A DNA stretch of 64,000 nt from Gracilaria gracilis (lineage: Eukaryota > Rhodophyta > Florideophyceae > Gracilariales > Gracilariaceae), in the NCBI GenBank assembly GCA_030374805.1, contig JARGSG010000004.1:868001-932000 (forward strand), in the 5' to 3' direction. The notes under the pieces are model-generated. The model searched no databases, was not told the origin of the DNA, and saw only the letters and a list, made by a program, of their open reading frames with translations. How positions within the stretch are numbered: position 1 is the stretch's first letter; each line of letters begins with the position of its first letter. The translations under genes and the position numbers were made by a program. Positions 22,331-32,039 of this stretch are shown one piece after another.

Positions 22331-22972
22331 GTCGTAGTTAGCATGGGCTGAACCTCTCGATTGATGCTGTGATAAATCCCTCTCTTCCAGATGGAATAGA
22401 CGGCGTGTGCGAGACTTAATGCCGGCACGTGCCCGTGCCGCATCACCCTCAGCTTGGGCAAATTGAACCAGCTCCAAGTAGGAGATCTTGCGCTTGTTCT
22501 CCCGATAACGGGCTACCAAAGTCCTAATCGAGGGAACCAAGCCATCCACAAACATGGTACATCGCTCGGCCGCGGAGTAGACGTTCCCACAGCGGTGAAA
22601 GGCCTTATTCAACCGTGTAGAATGAACGGTCTCCGTCTCTTCCGGTCCTTGCTTCGTGTCGCGCAATGCGAGTATAGCCTCTTGAATTGCGTTTCCTGTA
22701 GCGTAGGATCGCAGGAGGTACTGTACAGCCCCTGGCCAACAGGTCACTCCTCCCTCGGAGGCACGAGACGATCCGCGGACAGAGTTGTACTGGTCCTCGG
22801 CCATACCTTTTAAAAAGTAAGGCAGTGCGATGTATGCTTGCGCCTCAGACATCCGAAGTACATCGGCTTCCCCAACATATCGGGCGAGAAAGTCCAACAC
22901 TAGGATTGGATCCTGCCCAGAGAACTTATTGGGCTTCAGTGTGAGCTCCAGCCTCTTCATGTGGTCTTTCAT
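22208..22972 (-). pseudogene. gag capsid-like domain
   Basis: 254 codons with the features of a Ty3/Gypsy Gag (Retrotrans_gag-type) capsid: KPNKFSGQDPILVLDFLARY near the start, IALPYFLKGMAEDQYN, a LLRSYATGNAIQEAILAL helix, ETETVHSTRLNKAF and MFVDGLVPSIRTLV. It is in the same frame as the coiled-coil part upstream but is cut off by a TAA at 23,024-23,026 with 17 codons between. It forms the particle shell. It lies just before the zinc knuckle. Confidence 0.8.
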
Positions 22973-23023
22973 TCGTCCAGTCCCGCGAGGGGTCCTTTCT
23001 CCACTGGAGTCTTCCAGCCGATA

Positions 23024-23635
23024 TTATCGGTACGACAGCAACTTCCGATACAATAAATTCGCCGGCTTCAGTTCCTTGAGTCCAAGGTGCTTTCGTCCTT
23101 TAGAACGGCTCCGGGCAACGCCTTGCGTGGCCTCGGTGGCCCGGGAACGGGTAGCACGAGAGCGTGGGGGCTCGTCCTCACTTTCCGAAGAATCGGTTGA
23201 CGAATCCCTAACTTGGGCATTAGACTCAGAGGATGAAGAAGAGGACGAATCAGGTTCCAATTTAACTTTTCTCTTCTTTCCCGCATGGCGGTCCTTGGAG
23301 CGGTGCGACTTTCGAGAACCTTCGGAAACCGGCACGCCGGGCGCCACAGCATCGTGGATGATGGTGTGCTCGACCGTTTCCAGACGGGCCGCTAAGCGGT
23401 TTAAACGATCAGCTGCCTGCTCATGCAGGACAGCCGATTCCTTTCGGTCTTCCATGATATGGTTGACATCAGACCGTAAGACACGGACGTCTTGCGAAAC
23501 ATCCCGAACATCGGCTTCGTACAGCCGTTGCCGGAGTTTCGTAATGTCGTGAATCAGAGCCACGTGAGAGTTCTGCATCACGCGCACTTGTGCCTCTAAT
23601 TCACGGAGGGTATACTCGTCGGACCTCGACGACAT
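23024..23635 (-). pseudogene. gag N-terminal coiled coil
   Basis: First ATG 23,635 (the frame is open back to about 23,890 without an ATG). Heptad-like helical sequence (ELEAQVRVMQ, ALIHDITKLRQRLYEADV, ADRLNRLAARLETVEH) is followed by a basic KSHRSKDRHAGKKRK block and a Ser/Glu-rich tail. Such coiled coils in Gag mediate self-assembly. It ends at a TAA that interrupts an otherwise continuous Gag frame. Confidence 0.65.
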
Positions 23636-23990
23636 GGCTTCAGCCGCTTGCGCGGAATTAGCCGGTCTTTGAGCTGGTGGGCCCCCATTGTTGGTACGGG
23701 GACCCCGGGAAGCCGGTGCTTGAGCGTTATCACCCGGGACGTTCAGTACATCCGTTGGTAACGGCGGGAGGCTCTGAGCCAGTCCAGATGATTCCGGTGG
23801 TCCGGCAATTGGGCCAGGTGCAGACCCAGCCTTCGAGCGACCGTTGTTACGGCGAGATGTAATTGTCCGCCGAAGCAATCGGGAGTTTTAAGCGACCGAT
23901 TACCGCTTCCAGCAATGGCGCAAAGTGGATTCTCCCCACGGAGAGAGATACAGCACCAGTTTCCACTACAACAAATGTTGGCCAGAAAGC

Positions 23991-24011
23991 CGATTCTAGG
24001 TCGGGAGACCA
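23991..24011 (-). other. primer-binding site
   Basis: Two bases inside the 5' LTR the sense strand reads TGGTCTCCCGACCTAGAATC. Read on the + strand this resembles a tRNA 3' end: a T-arm-like CGATTCTAGG, seven acceptor-stem bases and A-CCA. It would prime minus-strand synthesis; the tRNA identity was not determined. Confidence 0.7.
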
Positions 24012-24013
24012 CT

Positions 24014-24865
24014 TGTGGGGCAAAGCCGGGAACGGAAGGAAAGAACACAAACCGCGCCAGCCGCTACGCACCCAAGGTGTTCAGCCTTGCTCCCTATTGG
24101 GGCAGAGCAGTGGCAGAACCCTCCGATGAGGCCGACACGTGCCGGGCGTAACTCCGGGCAGCCTCTTCCTGACTTACAGACGGAGGTTGGGGATGGCAAT
24201 CGGGGTGCCAACAGGATGGATTCCACTGGGTGTGGCGTATCCCGTAGCAAAAGGGGCGAGATAGAAGGTAGCAAAATGAGCCGCAATGCGGAGAACAAAC
24301 TCGTGAGAGCTGGGAATAATCCCGAGACAAAAAGGGGCAAACCTGTACAACAGGGCGAAGTGTAACGAAGCCGTAAGACGGGAAAACAGAAAGAGTGTAT
24401 GGAAGAATGATAAATAAGAGGCCGTGACGACGGAACGGTGCTTCTCGGTGACGGAAGTGGATAACTTGTCCGGATAAGCGGCGGTATTCCCCAAGAATGA
24501 GGCGAAAGACCGTGCGCAAGCGGAACTCAAGCTAGAGCCAAGGCCTCGTTGAGGTTTACTTCCCCGTACAGTGGCGGCAAGTGCCGCCACTTATATACGG
24601 CTGACAAATATCACTAAAATATCTAAGTACCCGGCACGCCGGCCAACACTACCCACGTGTACCTCCGTGGCACACTTGCAACGGCGCATCCGGTAATCGG
24701 GCGCGGGCACACACGGGTCGCGCCAATCCTACCCTTCATTGGCGGATCCCTAATCCGGGCCAAATAGGCAAATAGACTTCATAATAGTAGGAAGTTCAGC
24801 CGAAAATAACAACGGATATATGAGTGGCATCCCCCTCAGTCCCTGCCAAGGGCAATTGCTCTACA
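24014..24865 (-). repeat. 5' LTR of the chromovirus
   Basis: 852 bp, partner of 13,360-14,211. It should drive gag-pol transcription on the - strand. It contains the TATA-like box and a short stem-loop just downstream of it. Confidence 0.95.
24590..24598 (-). promoter_or_regulatory. LTR TATA-like box
   Basis: Sense GTATATAAG in the 5' LTR; the same element is at 13,936-13,944 in the 3' LTR. Directly downstream in sense (24,590-24,571) is a 9-bp inverted repeat, GTGGCGGCA / TGCCGCCAC with a 2-nt spacer, near where transcripts would start. Confidence 0.5.
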
Positions 24866-24870
24866 AGAAC
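24866..24870. repeat. target-site duplication AGAAC (right)
   Basis: Follows the terminal CA of the right LTR; identical to 13,355-13,359. Confidence 0.9.
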
Positions 24871-25722
24871 TGAAGATGCAATCAATGATGTTAGCCAACG
24901 TACACACTCCACGTTTATTACGTAGACTGCTTAGATGTCGAGCTTCAGCCCAAGCTAAAAAGTCGGATAAGTAGGCAAGGCTAATTAATTAAGCAAGGCT
25001 TATCGCAACATGTTCTCTCCTTCAAGAGAGTCCACAAGGACAGTTTGCTCCGAGAAAAGACCACGCGCGAATTTCTTAAAGAATAAAGCGTTCGAATTTC
25101 TAGTGCATCGCAAAGAAGTAGAAGAACTGCGGCCAAGATCGTCATCACCAGAGTCTGAGGAATCATTCCCGGTTTCGTCGCCCTTATCGACGACTAATCC
25201 AGTCCTGACTCGACCCAGAGTTTCCAATAAATATTTATTTTTGGTGCTACGATTCTTCTTCTTTGACTTCTGAAGTTCACTTTGCAGTTGGTCATGTTTT
25301 GCGTTCTGAACCGTCATATTCTTTTGACGAGATTTTTCCATTTTCCTTAGCATCGTCATGATGTGACTATCGCCACTGCCTTCACCGGTTTTGGTTTTAG
25401 GCTGAACGCCCTCCAACTCATCCCTGCTACTATCTTCATCTTCCGTGTTTTCATCGGTTTCGCTGTCAACCTTCTTTCCGCTACCCTCTTTTTCTACATC
25501 ATCTTCTAACCGATAAGTCCCGTCATGTATCTGCATAAGGATATCATCAGCTCTTTCCTCTTTGGGTATTCCGGTTATCTCCGTCCTGAGCGCGTTTAGC
25601 AGAGCGATTTTGATACGTTTGCACTCCCCAAGATATCCAGACGTATTCTGTTTGAATTTTGCCCTGAAAATTTTTAGTGTGTCTTCTTCCTTCTTTTGCG
25701 ACATAGAACTTAAAGAAAACAT
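24871..25722 (-). pseudogene. gag-like protein of the DIRS-like element, 5' part
   Basis: 240 codons from ATG 25,722: a charged N-terminus, an acidic, Ser/Asp-rich middle (SETDENTEDEDSS, DSSDSGDDDLG) and a basic coiled-coil-like segment (MLRKMEKSRQKN, LQSELQKSKKKN). It ends at a TAA (25,000). From about 24,987 a second frame continues (AYLSDFLAWAEARHLSSLR) through the Gypsy insertion point and on at 13,354. There is no direct homology I recognise. The assignment to the DIRS-like element rests on strand, position upstream of RT and the frame that spans the insertion. Confidence 0.5.
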
Positions 25723-25933
25723 AAGGTCTGTTCTTTCTTGTTTTTATTATTGGAAGGTTACTGTCCTTCATGAATTGCTAACGCACACCACTCAGAGGGC
25801 TACTGCAACCCATAGTATACGCTTGCGCGTCTAGGAGGGGCTGTTTCTGACTGTACGCCGCTCTAAATAGAACCACTAGTAACCTGAATCTCTTTCGAGA
25901 GGAATTAGGTCAGGTCTCGTACCTGGAAGCTTC

Positions 25934-26451
25934 CTAGTGTCTATTCGACCGGAATTTTGACCTCATATGAGGTCAGCGTGACCTCATATGAGGTCAATTT
26001 CGCTCTTGAGAAATAATTGAAAATCAACCTTTTTGAATATTTGAAAATGAGCCACACAGAGAGCTGTATTGGGTACAGGAAGAAGTAAAAACTTTTCATA
26101 GTTCCTCTTAGACATACAGAGTAGAAAATTACTTAAACAAAGCTTTAATGCTCAGCTTTAAAACCATATGCAATTCGTTTAGTACATGCAGATAGATGCA
26201 AAGTTAAACAGTAAACAAAAATTTTGGGGTTCAGAATACCTTCAAAAAGAGGTAAAGTGCAAATTATGGTTTCTTTCGTCTAGTAAAGCTAAAGTTGGAC
26301 GATAATGCAACGAAAGATAAAGCGCTTGGCATTTCGTTCGTATGTAAAACAAGTAGTAGATTTCAGAAATTGTAGAGATACGAAAAAATATTTGTTGGCC
26401 TCATATGAGGTCATTTGACCTCATATGAGGTCAATGTCGAATAGACACTAG
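25934..26451. mobile_element. 518-bp MITE with palindromic subterminal repeats
   Basis: Inverted termini CTAGTGTCTATTCGAC (25,934-25,949 and 26,436-26,451), 16 bp perfect. Just inside each end lie two copies of the 18-bp perfect palindrome TGACCTCATATGAGGTCA: 25,958-25,975 and 25,979-25,996 on the left; 26,396-26,413 (one mismatch) and 26,416-26,433 on the right. The centre is AT-rich and non-coding. The target duplication is ambiguous because the outer bases are palindromic (TA or CTAG). It is a nonautonomous DNA transposon; superfamily unknown. Confidence 0.85.
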
Positions 26452-28482
26452 TCCCTCGTAACAAATTAAGTGTGACCAGTTGTACTGGACAGGCATTGCA
26501 ACACGCCTGTCATTTCCACACACCGACTTACCACCTGAAGCCGGCACTGTGTTCTAATTTCGCAATCTTTTCTTTTCTGGCTCTCAAACCCACTTCTCCC
26601 GGCGTTCATCGAAAGCTTTAATTATAGACATGCTAGAAGCCAGATAAGAAGATGATTAGAAGGTCCACTGTAAGGCTTTAGACCAAAGCTGGACATCGCA
26701 ACCTCCTTTGAAACACGTTTGGCTCTGACACCCAATTAAAGAAAGTTTAACATACGGTTTCTCGCTCTACTGCACTAGTCGTATAGCTTGAGTACTATTC
26801 AACTTTTGAGCACCGTCAACATTCTAAAGCTTTATATACCTCGACATTTTGTCGAATCTTCACTTTAGAGGCTTTGTCATTTGCAACCAGTGATCCATCA
26901 ATAATTAAAAGTCGCCAGTATCCTACGTTTTTTCAGAAATTTATCCCTGATACTCTAAGTTCGGTAAAATCCTATTATCGGCCTTTGCAAGAACTAGCGT
27001 TTATTGGAACGCTCAGATTTACTTAAGCTACAAAGCAATTCGGGCCGAGTCAATCACTTATTTAAGCTTTCACATCGCGGACTATCAAAGGGCTCTCATC
27101 CGGCAACCTCTCTTATAATGAATAAGCATACGCCGTACGAGTCCGGATTAAATATTTTATGTTAGAAAACAATTTTATGCTCCACTTACTTTGTTAGTTA
27201 TATTTAAATGTACCGTCGACACCATTTGGAGGTCAAGTTAGGATTTCGTTGACCAAATAGAGAGCCTCATAGTTATTCCACTTTAGAACTAGGTACGCAT
27301 TTGCCTATTACTTTTAATTTGTTTTAGATTTTGACGCACGAAACACGGGAAGGCCTTTATATTTGATTCCAAAATAGAACAAAACACGCTAAGTGACAAG
27401 AAGCATGTATCTTGCCATTCGTTTTTCAGATGGAGTGACGGCTGGGTAGTTTCTCGTTTGTGTGGGAGACAATGGAAGGTTCTTGGTTTTGTTGATGTAA
27501 TAAACACCTTTGTTTACACGTCAAAGTTGTACATAAAAAAGATTACATTATTTAAACGTTTTGCATAAAATGGATTTGTATTATCGTAAGATTTTAGGTT
27601 CCAAAGCGGCATTGAAAAAGAAAAGAAAACAAGTATCTCAAATCGTGGAGTCTATTGCCCATATACTACTTCCGTTTAGGGTGGAAACGCATTTGAACGA
27701 AAAGTATCATTTAGGTTGAAAAGATGGATAGGAAAGAATTTTTTACTTAGACCTTAAAGCTGCAGTTGAAGGGTATGCCGTGTCAATGGAGGCAGAGGCA
27801 TTTGAGCTGATTTAAAGGTTTGTTAAAAATGGGACGTTACTTGCATATTTCTATTCTAAACGCAACACTCTTCATGTTTTCGAAGTAAATAGATGGCTAT
27901 ATCCTTCTTCTTATCAACTCTTGTCGGGAGAGTAGGACGTAAGGGCCAGTTTGTTCATTTCCCACAGCTCCCTGCAAACATTACAGTCCGAATACAGTAA
28001 ACAGAATGCTCTTCAAACATTACAGCCCGATAGATTAGCCTAAATTACTGTTTGTCATCACGCACGTAGACACGAGTGTCCACCGATCACATTTTGTTGT
28101 TTGGTCGAAGTTTTTCGTTGGAACCTAAATTCTCTTGTTTTCAAAAGGGTGGGCAAAATCGAAAAACTCGCCAAAAGAACTGAGAGTGGTGAGATTGGGA
28201 AGCCTTTTATAAGATACACACGGATGCCGTGGGTACGCTAGGATAGCCTTAGATACAAGGTGAAGTAATCACTCCCGCACGCCGAACACTTAATTAGCTA
28301 GCGACACCTTCGCAGTTCTTCTTGTGGCAGATTAACGAGGCACAAACAGCATTTAAATCAGAGAATATTTCAACAATTTAATTCATGTAGGGCGTTGGTC
28401 AATGATCAACGCATATCGCACTCTTCATCACACATACTATTATACGGGGGGGAGAGCGAAACAATAGGTACTTAACATCAAG
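26452..28482. other. AT-rich intergenic spacer
   Basis: No open frame above about 75 codons, and none with recognisable motifs. No repeat, RNA gene or transposon end was seen. It probably includes the 3' flank of the VWA gene on the - strand. Confidence 0.5.
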
Positions 28483-29223
28483 TTAGAACTCCACGGCGTC
28501 TGCGCCACAAACATCGGCGACAAGGTCAGCAAGGACAAAGATGACATCCAACCATTGGGCAACCTTGAAAACTCTGTCGGGGCTACCAGCAATGTCTTCA
28601 AGCATGTCGGGGTCTTGGAAGTTACCCACACCAACGGCAGAGATCGAGTTATTCGGACTAGCAAGGAAGCTCTGGGCAATGGATTCGGGGTCAAGCGGCG
28701 GCAGCTGAGAATCGAAGTTACTCTGACCATCACCAAGAAGAACAATCTTCTGCGGTTCGCCTCGTGCCCTTCTGAGCTGTCTCATGCAAGCTCCGAGACC
28801 AGGAGCAATAAAGGTTCTGGGAGCATCCAAGGATTGAGCGGCATCAACTGCGAGCAGGAAACTGTCGGCATTTTGCGTGAGCGTGCTCACAAATGCAGGG
28901 CGCAATCCATATTGTACTGCGGCATATTTCGATTCCGGATCAAGAGCAACAATAGCGGCCACAAGCTTGACGAAATCTTTCTCCAACTGGAATTCAGTTA
29001 CATTCATGGAGCCACTGCCGTCAATTGCGAAGCAGATGTTGGGGTTGCAGTCGGTGGCGGCCACAATGGCAACGGCGGCATCAACTTCGGCCTGCTGGGC
29101 TTCGCCATCAGTCAGAGGGGTATCGACTTCCTCAATGACACGTTCTGCGCTGTCAGTTGTCACTTCGGCGAGAATCAGCGAGATGAACAGAGAAAGGAAG
29201 AGAATGAAAAGAGGGCGGAACAT
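28483..29223 (-). CDS. secreted VWA-domain protein 1
   Basis: 246 residues. The Met at 29,223 was chosen because it opens a textbook signal peptide (MFRPLFILFLSLFISLILA); upstream codons in the frame look untranslated. After an acidic spacer, a single von Willebrand A domain starts at CNPNICFAIDGSGSM. The MIDAS metal site is complete: Asp68-x-Ser70-x-Ser72, Thr137 (APRTFIAPGLG) and Asp165 (VLLGDG). A C-x4-C pair (Cys59, Cys64) precedes it, and the protein ends DVCGADAVEF. VWA domains bind ligands through Mg2+ and usually act outside the cell in adhesion or matrix. It is one of three paralogs in 6 kb. No transmembrane segment or GPI-like tail is seen, so it is probably secreted. The ligand is unknown. 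Confidence 0.9.
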   Translation of the reverse strand: MFRPLFILFLSLFISLILAEVTTDSAERVIEEVDTPLTDGEAQQAEVDAAVAIVAATDCNPNICFAIDGSGSMNVTEFQLEKDFVKLVAAIVALDPESKYAAVQYGLRPAFVSTLTQNADSFLLAVDAAQSLDAPRTFIAPGLGACMRQLRRARGEPQKIVLLGDGQSNFDSQLPPLDPESIAQSFLASPNNSISAVGVGNFQDPDMLEDIAGSPDRVFKVAQWLDVIFVLADLVADVCGADAVEF

Positions 29224-29341
29224 TTTGAAGTGTGCAATGGAAAGAGAGAAAGGCTGGTTCTCGAGAGTGGATGTTGTTCTGTTCGGGGGTTTGTCGACTG
29301 GTGAGGACAAGAGTTTTGAAGAGGTCGAGGATTTCACTTCC

Positions 29342-29351
29342 CTTATATAGG
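29342..29351 (-). promoter_or_regulatory. TATA box of VWA gene 1
   Basis: Sense CTATATAAGG, about 120 bp upstream of the start codon of the VWA gene on the - strand. No equally good element was seen before the other two paralogs. Confidence 0.5.
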
Positions 29352-29984
29352 GTTCCGAACGCTATGGAACATACATATCGGTAACGTAAAACAGTCCTAA
29401 GTGGGCGCTCTGCCCAGGGATGAGTCACTCTCAATTGCTGGATAATTGTTTTCAAAGGAGATTACAGTTACAAAGATGCAGGACGGTAGGAACGTTACCC
29501 TGACCTCATCTATCGACAGGCTTTCTTGCTGAACAACAGTTCCATTTGGATTTGAAACAAAAAAATAATACACATAGTTGCATCGTAGTTTTGCATACTC
29601 GAACTTCCACTTCACACTTCATTTAATAGCCATCTGGATTATGTTACCATCATGTATGGATAAGGGCATAATTTCAACCCTAGCGTTGTCCTAAAGCTAC
29701 AACACAACCATGTTGCTAAGGGGGGCCGATACGTTTTGCACCCATTAATACTGCCCCAAAGATCATTAATCCATGACGCTTACTGATATTTGACATGATC
29801 CTGTAGTTTCACAAGAGATCGTGGCAGGGTATGTTCCGCAGCGGAATCCGGGGCGAAATACTGACTGACAAACGTGTACACTCACCGGAATGAAGACTCT
29901 GCCTTCCAGTGTGGTGGACATCAAGGCGAGCTCGCCTCGTCAAAGTGAGCGGCCAGCAGCTAAGAATTTTATCAGATGGACTCC

Positions 29985-30160
29985 TCCCTCGTTGTTAGTC
30001 CTGATCGGATCAGGATTATTAACGAGGAAGGGGTGTTTATTCGATACATTTAAGATCTTGTGTACGTACCGGTACGTACACCGGGGTAAGTTGTATAATG
30101 TTGTAACTTTTATAAGTTTGCTCAAACTGCTGCAGGATGTGCATCTGCAGCATCATTATG
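29985..30160. repeat. cluster of hairpins and a 22-bp palindrome
   Basis: Consecutive inverted repeats: arms of about 20 nt from CCTCGTT to AACGAGG meeting at CCTGATC/GATCAGG (29,987-30,027); a perfect 22-bp palindrome centred on ACC/GGT at 30,060-30,081; AGTTTG/CAAACT (about 30,115-30,128); and TGCTGCAG/CTGCAGCA around 30,130-30,155. It lies between two VWA genes. It could be a small foldback element or a structured transcript. Confidence 0.6.
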
Positions 30161-31283
30161 AATAATGAAAGGAAGCATTTCCCCATGGGACGGGCAACGA
30201 TTGGGCATGCAACCATTGTTGGAGGATTAAAAAGAGGGGCGCAGTACCCCGGGCAGAAGTGCCAAGGTTCGTGAGCAAACAAATTCTCAGTGGAAAGCAC
30301 TGGCATGAGAAAGAGAGGGTGAAGAGGAGACAAGGATTCCGACAAATCGCCACTGGAATACGAGCATGTGTAAGTTCATGCCAAACAAACGTTGAATAGC
30401 TGGAGTAACGTAGGGCTTTGTCGGCTCAAGTCGATCTCATTGGTGTGGGCCGTACAGATTCATTCGGCTTTCAAGGCAAAGCATCCAAGATAGATTGGAA
30501 GCCAAGCTAACAAGCGTCTTAAGCATGTCATGAATGGTATCTAGATACACGCTATGTACGAACCGATCTTACTTGCATCATAACAAGGCCGAGCGGAGGG
30601 AGGAGCTCTGTGCGGTAGAGCACTGGGTCGATTGCAATGATTTGTAACAATTGCAAGCAGCCATGTGCTTAGCAACATGGTTTCCGTCCGCAACGCATAA
30701 GTGCGCTCATGTCCAAATTCGTACGATCCAAGATCGATAAGAGCGGAACTAGCCATTTGTCAATCGCTCACACCAAGGCGAAAGTGGGCCAGCACCATAT
30801 CTATCGCATTCCAGAAACAGATGCCTCGATTGCTCCTGCCGGCATGACGCAGCATCACGGGTTGCATCATTGGCCACGCGAGACACGGCGGCGCCCAATG
30901 GACAGCAGCATGGAAAGCACTTTTGAAAATTTTCGGAAACGTCTGAAAGTGCAGCCTGGTTACACGTAAGCCCAGATGCTCACACCGCGGACGCAGCAGT
31001 GCGAAGAAAACAAGGCAGCTACCAAAGGTACTCTGAATTGCCAAGCCGCAGAGCTCCTTCCACTTGCGCGCCATCAATTCACTACGGCCGTCATGCTGAC
31101 ATCCGCCCTACGCTCCGGCTCACCTTCTTCACGCTCGTCGCCGCACCAAGCGCATGTTGTGTAACTCGCCCAACTGCACCGGTGGATCAATGCATCACAC
31201 CGCCAACATCTAAACCAAGTGTTGCTCAAACTCTTTCACCCGTGAGTTCTCCACCAACGCAACTGTGCACCCGATCTTCCAAT

Positions 31284-32039
31284 ATGTTGCGTACATCTAT
31301 GTTTATCCCGCTCTTTGCAGCTATCTTTCTGCTCGGGTGTTCGGCTTCCGGAACACCCATTCGCGATCCGACCATTCCTCCGTGGCCCGAAATCCTGCAA
31401 AGTCGCACTGAAACGCTCCTTGAGGAGAACGCCGTCGCAAAGGACCTGGGCGCGGATCTGGTGCTCAAGATTCAACAGAACATCGTCCGAAACGGCAGAT
31501 GTAATCGCCGCGCTTGTTACGCGATCGATGGAAGCGCATCTGTTCCGCCAGTCGCCTTCGAGTTCCAGAAGGATTTGGTCAAGTTGCTGGCCGTGTTCTC
31601 CGCGCTCGACGACGAGGCAGAGTTCTCTGCAGTGCAGTACGGGCTTGCTAATCGCGACATCTCGCTGGAAACGTCGAATATCACCGAGTTCGTTACACGC
31701 GTCGAGGGTGCGACACAGGCAAATGCGAGCCGGACGTTTGTTTCGGCCGGAATTGGAAGTTGTCTTCGTCGTATTCGACGTGGGTCGGGCCAGACTGCTG
31801 AAGGAACTGTGTTCGTTCTAGGAGATGGACGTGCCAACTTCGGGTTGGAGTTTCTGGATGAGGTGTTGGCGGAGGTGCAGGATGAGACTATTGTCGCGGT
31901 AGGGTTTGGCAACTTTGATAGACAGTTGCTGGAGAGAATTGCGAGCGGTGAAGATGATGTGTTCTTGCTGGGAACGTACACTAACTTTGAGATGATTGTG
32001 TATTCTTTGCTGCTCAATGTCTGTACGTTCGGGTCTTGA
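31284..32039 (+). CDS. secreted VWA-domain protein 2
   Basis: 251 residues from the Met at 31,284, followed by a hydrophobic signal sequence (FIPLFAAIFLLGCSASG). The GCSA could instead be read as a lipobox, but in a eukaryote a signal-peptidase I site is likelier. The VWA domain starts at CNRRACYAIDGSASV. MIDAS: Asp82-x-Ser84-x-Ser86, Thr151 (SRTFVSAGIG), Asp181 (VLGDGRAN). The C-x4-C pair (Cys73, Cys78) is kept. The C-terminus (LLNVCTFGS) is shorter than in its paralogs and lacks the Asp-Ala-Glu-Phe end. It is the most diverged of the three. The frame is open 95 codons upstream of the chosen start, but that part shows no signal or domain. Confidence 0.88.
   Translation: MLRTSMFIPLFAAIFLLGCSASGTPIRDPTIPPWPEILQSRTETLLEENAVAKDLGADLVLKIQQNIVRNGRCNRRACYAIDGSASVPPVAFEFQKDLVKLLAVFSALDDEAEFSAVQYGLANRDISLETSNITEFVTRVEGATQANASRTFVSAGIGSCLRRIRRGSGQTAEGTVFVLGDGRANFGLEFLDEVLAEVQDETIVAVGFGNFDRQLLERIASGEDDVFLLGTYTNFEMIVYSLLLNVCTFGS

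Larger units (their letters stand above)
13360..24865 (-). mobile_element. complete Ty3/Gypsy chromovirus, 11.5 kb
   Basis: It is bounded by two 852-bp direct repeats beginning TG and ending CA, flanked by AGAAC. In sense order (- strand): 5' LTR 24,865-24,014; primer-binding site at 24,011; coiled-coil gag; zinc knuckle; protease; RT; RNase H; integrase; chromodomain; then an ORF on the opposite strand (14,266-16,062); polypurine tract 14,224-14,212; 3' LTR 14,211-13,360. By eye the LTRs differ at about two dozen of 852 positions (about 97% identity), so the insertion is not new. In-frame stops between protease and RT, RT and RNase H, and integrase and chromodomain, plus breaks in gag, make it non-autonomous now. 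It is inserted in the gag region of the DIRS-like element. Confidence 0.95.
10228..25722 (-). mobile_element. DIRS-like YR retrotransposon, split by a Gypsy insertion
   Basis: On the - strand the order is gag-like (25,722-24,871, continuing 13,354-13,091), RT (12,728-11,843), RNase H (about 11,758-11,293) and tyrosine recombinase (11,208-10,228), as in DIRS-like elements. An 11.5-kb Ty3/Gypsy element (13,360-24,865) is inserted in the gag-like region. Removing it together with one AGAAC duplication restores a continuous reading frame across the junction, running from about 24,987 down through the site and on to about 13,278. Without the insertion, the recognised part is about 4 kb. Frameshifts and stops show it is inactive. 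Split direct or inverted terminal repeats were not identified. Confidence 0.75.

Noticed and set aside
25958..26433. Four palindromes as a CRISPR-like array
   Set aside because: Repeats are in two pairs at the ends of a 518-bp element with terminal inverted repeats, not regularly spaced, and no cas genes are present.
31284..32039. Bacterial lipoprotein reading of the GCSA sequence in VWA protein 2
   Set aside because: The surroundings are eukaryotic (spliceosomal-type intron, LTR elements) and its paralogs have ordinary signal peptides; a Cys after the hydrophobic stretch is probably coincidental.
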